A stretch of DNA of 64,000 bases from Mycobacterium sp. PSTR-4-N (GTDB taxonomy: Bacteria; Actinomycetota; Actinomycetes; Mycobacteriales; Mycobacteriaceae). Where the stretch lies: contig NZ_JAKRFN010000006.1 in assembly GCF_022348085.1 (NCBI RefSeq), positions 1 to 64,000 of the forward strand, in the 5' to 3' direction. Shown piece by piece: positions 60,639-64,000 of the stretch (the first letter of the stretch is position 1; every line of letters starts with the position of its first letter). A model generated the notes under the pieces. It searched no databases. It saw only the letters and a program-made list of their open reading frames with translations, and had not been told where the DNA came from. The translations under genes were made by a program, and so were the position numbers.

Positions 60639-61115
60639 CTAATCGTCGCCTTCGGCAACCTCGACGATGAGCTCCACTTCCACCGGTGCATTGCGCGGCA
60701 GCTCCGACACCCCGACCGCCGATCGGGCGTGCGCACCGGCGTCACCGAAGATCTCGCCGAACAGCTCGGACGCCCCGTTGATGACGACGGGTTGGCCACC
60801 GAAGCCGGGTGCGGATGCGACGAAGCCGACGACCTTGACCACCCGCACGACCGCGTCGATCCCGACGAGGGCGTCGACGGCGGCGAGCGCGTTCAGCGCG
60901 CACCGGCGGGCCAGGTGCGCGGCGTCCTCGACCGACACCTCGGCGCCCACCTTGCCCGTCTCGACCAGCTCACCGCCGGCGATGGGCAACTGCCCCGCGG
61001 TGTAGACGAGGTTGCCCGTGCGCACCGCGGGCACGTAGGCGGCCAGTGGCGCGACGACCTCGGGCAGGGCGATGCCCAGCTCGGCCAGCCGCTCGGACCA
61101 GATCGGCTGGCTCAC
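60639..61115 (-). CDS. RidA-family protein (Rv3678c homolog)
   Basis: A 158-residue RidA/YjgF-family protein. VRTGNLVYTAGQLPIAGGEL and the C-terminal NAPVEVELIVEVAE are typical. The arginine used by canonical RidA to bind imine carboxylates is not evident in this end region, so deaminase activity is uncertain. GTG 61115 overlaps the DUF4177 stop as GTGA. Confidence 0.85.
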   Translation of the reverse strand: MSQPIWSERLAELGIALPEVVAPLAAYVPAVRTGNLVYTAGQLPIAGGELVETGKVGAEVSVEDAAHLARRCALNALAAVDALVGIDAVVRVVKVVGFVASAPGFGGQPVVINGASELFGEIFGDAGAHARSAVGVSELPRNAPVEVELIVEVAEGDD

Positions 61116-61273
61116 TTGGCGCGCTTCAGATACGCGACGTGCTGCTCGCCGGTCGGGCCCGGCAACACCGAGACCAGCTCCCAGCCGTCTTCGCCCCACT
61201 GATCGAGGATCTGTTTGGTCGCGTGCGTCAGCAACGGAACGGTCGCGTATTCCCACCGGGTCGATTCGCTCAT
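61112..61273 (-). CDS. DUF4177 small protein
   Basis: A 53-residue protein: it begins MSESTRWEYATVPLLTHATK, continues QILDQWGEDGWELVSVLPG, and ends with HVAYLKRAK. The W-EYATVPLL and WGEDGWELVSV blocks define DUF4177. It overlaps the RidA-like gene by GTGA, so they are co-expressed. It diverges from the ArsA-like ATPase pair. Function unknown. Confidence 0.88.
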   Translation of the reverse strand: MSESTRWEYATVPLLTHATKQILDQWGEDGWELVSVLPGPTGEQHVAYLKRAK

Positions 61274-61310
61274 GCGGCCGAGCTTATCGGGCGCCTCCGA
61301 CCGCTATGGC

Positions 61311-61316
61311 TAGCAT
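61311..61316 (+). promoter_or_regulatory. -10 box of the ATPase pair (leaderless)
   Basis: TAGCAT lies 3 bases before GTG 61320 and 6 before GTG 61323. Spacing favours a leaderless transcript starting at the second GTG. Confidence 0.45.
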
Positions 61317-61319
61317 GCA

Positions 61320-62351
61320 GTGGTGGCAACCACACCAGAGGGCTCACCCCGCGGTACCTGGCCGGCGCGGCTGGCCGAGGCGCGCCTGCACTTCGTCAGT
61401 GGCAAAGGTGGCACCGGAAAATCGACGATCGCCGCCGCCCTGGCGCTGGCGCTGGCCGCCGGCGGCCGCAAGGTGCTTCTCGTGGAAGTCGAAGGGCGCC
61501 AAGGTATCGCGCAACTCTTCGATGTCCCGCCGCTGCCGTACGAAGAGGTCAAGATCGCGACCGCGGAGGGTGGCGGTCAGGTCAACGCGCTGGCCATCGA
61601 CACCGAGGCCGCGTTCCTGGAGTACCTGGACATGTTCTACAACCTGGGGCTGGCGGGGCGGGCCATGCGCCGGATCGGGGCTGTCGAGTTCGCGACGACG
61701 ATCGCGCCAGGCCTGCGTGATGTGCTGCTGACCGGGAAGATCAAAGAGGTCGTCACCCGCACGCCGAAGGAAGCCAAGGGCAAGTACGGCTACTACGACG
61801 CGGTGGTCGTCGACTCACCGCCGACGGGCCGGATCGCCCGCTTTCTCGACGTCACCAAGGCGGTGTCGGATCTGGCCAAGGGTGGGCCGGTGCACTCGCA
61901 GGCCGACGGCGTGGTGCGGCTGTTGCACTCCGACATGACCGCGATCCATCTCGTGACGCTCCTGGAGGCGTTGCCGGTGCAGGAGACCCTGGAGGCGATC
62001 GCCGAGCTGCGCGAGATGGAGTTGCCGATCGGATCGGTGATCATCAACCGCAACATCCCCGCGTACCTGCCGCCGGATGATCTGACCAAGGCGGCCGACG
62101 GCGACATCGACGCCGACGCGATCCGCGCGGGATTGAGCAGTGCCGGAATCGCGTTGTCCGACAACGACTTCGCCGGCCTGCTGACCGAGACCATCGAGCA
62201 CGCGACGCGTATCGCGGCACGCGCTGAGAGCGCGGAGCAGCTGACCGAACTCGAGGTCCCGCGCCTCGACCTCCCCGCCCTGGCCGATGGCGTGGATCTG
62301 GGCAGTCTGTACGAGTTGGCCGAAGCGCTCGCCCAGCAGGGCGTGCGGTGA
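61320..62351 (+). CDS. ArsA/Get3-type ATPase, first of a pair (Rv3679 homolog)
   Basis: A 343-residue ATPase of the ArsA/Get3 family with the deviant Walker [10 protein letters not shown] (28-36). [20 protein letters not shown] is the switch II region. The tail ([20 protein letters not shown]) is typical of the actinobacterial pair. In M. tuberculosis Rv3679 and Rv3680 form a hetero-complex resembling Get3 and have been linked to glycerol and nitric-oxide sensitivity. No arsenic genes are nearby. Start GTG 61320 or, from promoter spacing, 61323. Confidence 0.9.
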   Translation: MVATTPEGSPRGTWPARLAEARLHFVSGKGGTGKSTIAAALALALAAGGRKVLLVEVEGRQGIAQLFDVPPLPYEEVKIATAEGGGQVNALAIDTEAAFLEYLDMFYNLGLAGRAMRRIGAVEFATTIAPGLRDVLLTGKIKEVVTRTPKEAKGKYGYYDAVVVDSPPTGRIARFLDVTKAVSDLAKGGPVHSQADGVVRLLHSDMTAIHLVTLLEALPVQETLEAIAELREMELPIGSVIINRNIPAYLPPDDLTKAADGDIDADAIRAGLSSAGIALSDNDFAGLLTETIEHATRIAARAESAEQLTELEVPRLDLPALADGVDLGSLYELAEALAQQGVR

Positions 62352-62361
62352 CGAGAGGCAG

Positions 62362-63495
62362 ATGATGAGCACCGCTCCGGTGACCCTGGACATGGGATCG
62401 ATACTGCGCGACAAGGCCAATCGCGTCGTCGTGTGCTGCGGCGCAGGCGGCGTCGGCAAGACCACCACCGCCGCCGCGATGGCGCTGCGTGCCGCCGAGT
62501 ACGGTCGCACCGTCGTGGTCCTGACCATCGACCCGGCCAAGCGGCTCGCTCAGGCGCTCGGCATCAAAGATCTGGGCAACGTTCCCCAGCGGGTCCCGCT
62601 GGCCCCCGAGGTGTCGGGTGAGCTGTACGCGATGATGCTCGACATGCGTCGGACGTTCGACGAGATGGTCGTCCAGTACTCGGGGCCCGACCGCGCCGAC
62701 GCCATCCTGGACAACCAGTTCTACCAAACGGTGGCCACGTCGCTGGCGGGCACGCAGGAGTACATGGCCATGGAGAAGCTGGGACAGCTTCTGGCAGAGG
62801 ACAAGTGGGATCTGATCGTGGTGGACACGCCACCGTCGCGCAACGCGCTGGACTTCCTCGACGCGCCGAAGCGGCTGGGCAGCTTCATGGACAGCCGGCT
62901 GTGGCGGCTGCTGCTGGCGCCGGGGCGGGGCATCGGCCGTCTGGTGACCGGCGCGGTGGGTCTGGCGATGAAGGGCATGTCGACGATCCTGGGCTCGCGG
63001 ATGCTCTCTGACGCAGCGGGATTCGTGCAGTCGCTGGATGCCACGTTCGGCGGGTTCCGGGAGAAGGCCGACCGGACCTATGAGCTCCTCAAGCGTCGCG
63101 GCACGCAGTTCGTCGTCGTCTCCGCGGCCGAACCCGACGCGCTGCGGGAGGCGTCGTTCTTCGTCGACCGGCTGTCCTCGGAGCGGATGCCGCTGGCCGG
63201 TCTGATCCTCAACCGCACCCACCCGACGCTGTGCGATCTGAACGCCGATGCGGCGACCAAGGCGGCCGACGAGTTGGACGCCGCCGAGGCGGGATCGTTG
63301 ACCGCTGCCGTGCTGCGGGTACATGCCGACCGGGCCTCGACGGCCAAGCGGGAGGTCCGTCTGCTGTCGCGGTTCACCGGCGCCAACCCCCACGTGGCGA
63401 TCGTCGGTGTGCCGTCGCTGCCGTTCGACGTGTCAGACCTGGAGGCGCTGCGCGCGATCGCGGATCAGATCACCGGGCAGACCGCCGCGGCCTGA
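62362..63495 (+). CDS. ArsA/Get3-type ATPase, second of a pair (Rv3680 homolog)
   Basis: A 377-residue partner of the preceding ATPase, with [13 protein letters not shown] as P-loop (deviant Lys absent), [14 protein letters not shown] as the switch I region and [20 protein letters not shown] as switch II. A membrane-interacting helical insert ([20 protein letters not shown], then [11 protein letters not shown]) is prominent. It begins 10 bases after the first ATPase with a GAGAGGCAG ribosome site; ATG 62365 is an alternative. The two probably act as a heterodimer. Confidence 0.9.
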   Translation: MMSTAPVTLDMGSILRDKANRVVVCCGAGGVGKTTTAAAMALRAAEYGRTVVVLTIDPAKRLAQALGIKDLGNVPQRVPLAPEVSGELYAMMLDMRRTFDEMVVQYSGPDRADAILDNQFYQTVATSLAGTQEYMAMEKLGQLLAEDKWDLIVVDTPPSRNALDFLDAPKRLGSFMDSRLWRLLLAPGRGIGRLVTGAVGLAMKGMSTILGSRMLSDAAGFVQSLDATFGGFREKADRTYELLKRRGTQFVVVSAAEPDALREASFFVDRLSSERMPLAGLILNRTHPTLCDLNADAATKAADELDAAEAGSLTAAVLRVHADRASTAKREVRLLSRFTGANPHVAIVGVPSLPFDVSDLEALRAIADQITGQTAAA

Positions 63496-63563
63496 CGGCG
63501 TCGGGCCGCTGAACCGGCAAGTACCAGCAAAGCAAATTTTGACGTAGCTGAAAGCCGCGCGAT

Positions 63564-63920
63564 CTAGCCGGCGCTGCGGTGTTTGCGCTGAGCGGCGAAG
63601 AAGTCCGACCAGGACACCACGTCGGGGTGCTGCTTGAGCAGGGCGCGGCGCTGACGCTCGGTCATGCCACCCCACACCCCGAACTCCACGCGGTTGTCCA
63701 GCGCGTCGGCGCCGCACTCGGCGATCACCGGGCAATGCCGGCAGATGACCGCGGCCTTGCGCTGAGCGGCGCCGCGGACGAACAGCTCGTCGGGATCGGT
63801 CTGGCGACACCGGGCTTGCGAAACCCACGCAATACGGGCTTCTGCCTCTGCGCCGTGCAGAATGGAATCGCTAGTTGTGTTGACCGTGGTCTTGCGAGCG
63901 GCGGGCTTGGTAACTGACAC
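63564..63920 (-). CDS. whiB4: Iron-sulfur transcription factor WhiB4
   Basis: A 118-residue WhiB protein. The [4Fe-4S] ligands are Cys38, Cys60, Cys63 and Cys69, followed by the GVWGG turn (81-85) and a basic MTERQRRALL helix for DNA binding. In M. tuberculosis WhiB4 (Rv3681c) responds to oxygen and nitric oxide and controls redox genes and nucleoid compaction. GTG 63920 has GAAGGGGATC upstream. It converges with the ATPase pair. The last 80 bases of the window are its upstream region. Confidence 0.95.
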   Translation of the reverse strand: MSVTKPAARKTTVNTTSDSILHGAEAEARIAWVSQARCRQTDPDELFVRGAAQRKAAVICRHCPVIAECGADALDNRVEFGVWGGMTERQRRALLKQHPDVVSWSDFFAAQRKHRSAG

Positions 63921-64000
63921 CAGCGATCCCCTTCGTTCTGGCCGCGCCCCGACAACGCAGACGGCTGAAACTGCGACGTCGATCGCCTGAGTGCGATCTA

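Noticed and set aside
61320..63495. ArsA-type ATPases as an arsenic resistance operon
   Set aside because: No arsB, arsC or arsR nearby; the pair matches the Get3-like Rv3679-Rv3680 genes in place and order.

Overview
The window is a GC-rich actinobacterial chromosome segment. Gene content and order match the folB-folP-folE-ftsH to whiB4 region of Mycobacterium tuberculosis (about Rv3607c to Rv3681c, compared from memory). The espACD, dpp, PE and PE_PGRS genes of that pathogen are missing, and several catabolic and biosynthetic genes are present that it lacks here. This suggests a rapidly growing environmental Mycobacterium (Mycolicibacterium). Many genes start with GTG, neighbours often overlap by ATGA or GTGA, and many transcripts look leaderless: a TAnnnT -10 box lies 6 to 7 bases before the start codon. 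No insertion sequence, prophage, CRISPR array or rRNA is visible; there is one tRNA.

Layout. 1-4161 (minus): ftsH, folE, folP, folB (cut by the window edge). 4162-6766: a decayed ephA-like epoxide hydrolase, an unusual TetR-HTH/PE-PPE hydrolase fusion, and the SIMPL lipoprotein lpqG. 6759-13004 (minus): a molybdopterin oxidoreductase, then hpt, tilS, a zinc peptidase-like protein and dacB, which diverge from ppa (13117). 13610-16927: a hairpin repeat, an OHCU-decarboxylase-like protein, a beta-lactamase-fold hydrolase, a short hypothetical protein and terC. terC is preceded by a probable yybP-ykoY manganese riboswitch that can hide its ribosome binding site. 17154-24732 (plus): a tightly packed five-gene set made of a Pls/PosA-type peptide synthetase, an M1 peptidase, a flippase-like membrane protein, a family 2 glycosyltransferase and a DUF2304 protein. 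It is followed by a galE-like epimerase and a large membrane protein.

27485-31169 is an accessory catabolic cluster: an HpcH/HpaI aldolase, an MFS transporter and a nitrilase, all overlapping by 4 bases, divergent from a GntR regulator with an 8+6+8 operator between them. 31206-43390: tRNA-Thr, holB, a membrane adenylate cyclase, a 61-bp tandem repeat, topA, an Rv3647c homolog, cspA, an SftH-type helicase, an Rv3651 homolog and a Ser/Thr kinase. 43410-47918 (minus) is the actinobacterial Tad/Flp pilus operon (ssd, tadA, tadB, tadC, flp, two TadE-like), with the kinase as its probable last gene.

47919-49628 holds two structured RNAs flanking a HAD phosphatase gene: 6C (B11) on the minus strand and a probable Ms1 (MTS2823, an RNA polymerase-binding RNA) on the plus strand, each with promoter and terminator. 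49629-63920: an Rv3662c homolog, acs, a LapA-like protein, a secreted serine protease, a holin-like protein, ephE, the acid-resistance protease marP with a Nudix enzyme, a TlpA-like thioredoxin and nth in one operon, crp, an MBL hydrolase, a RidA-like protein, a 53-residue DUF4177 protein, two ArsA/Get3-type ATPases and whiB4.
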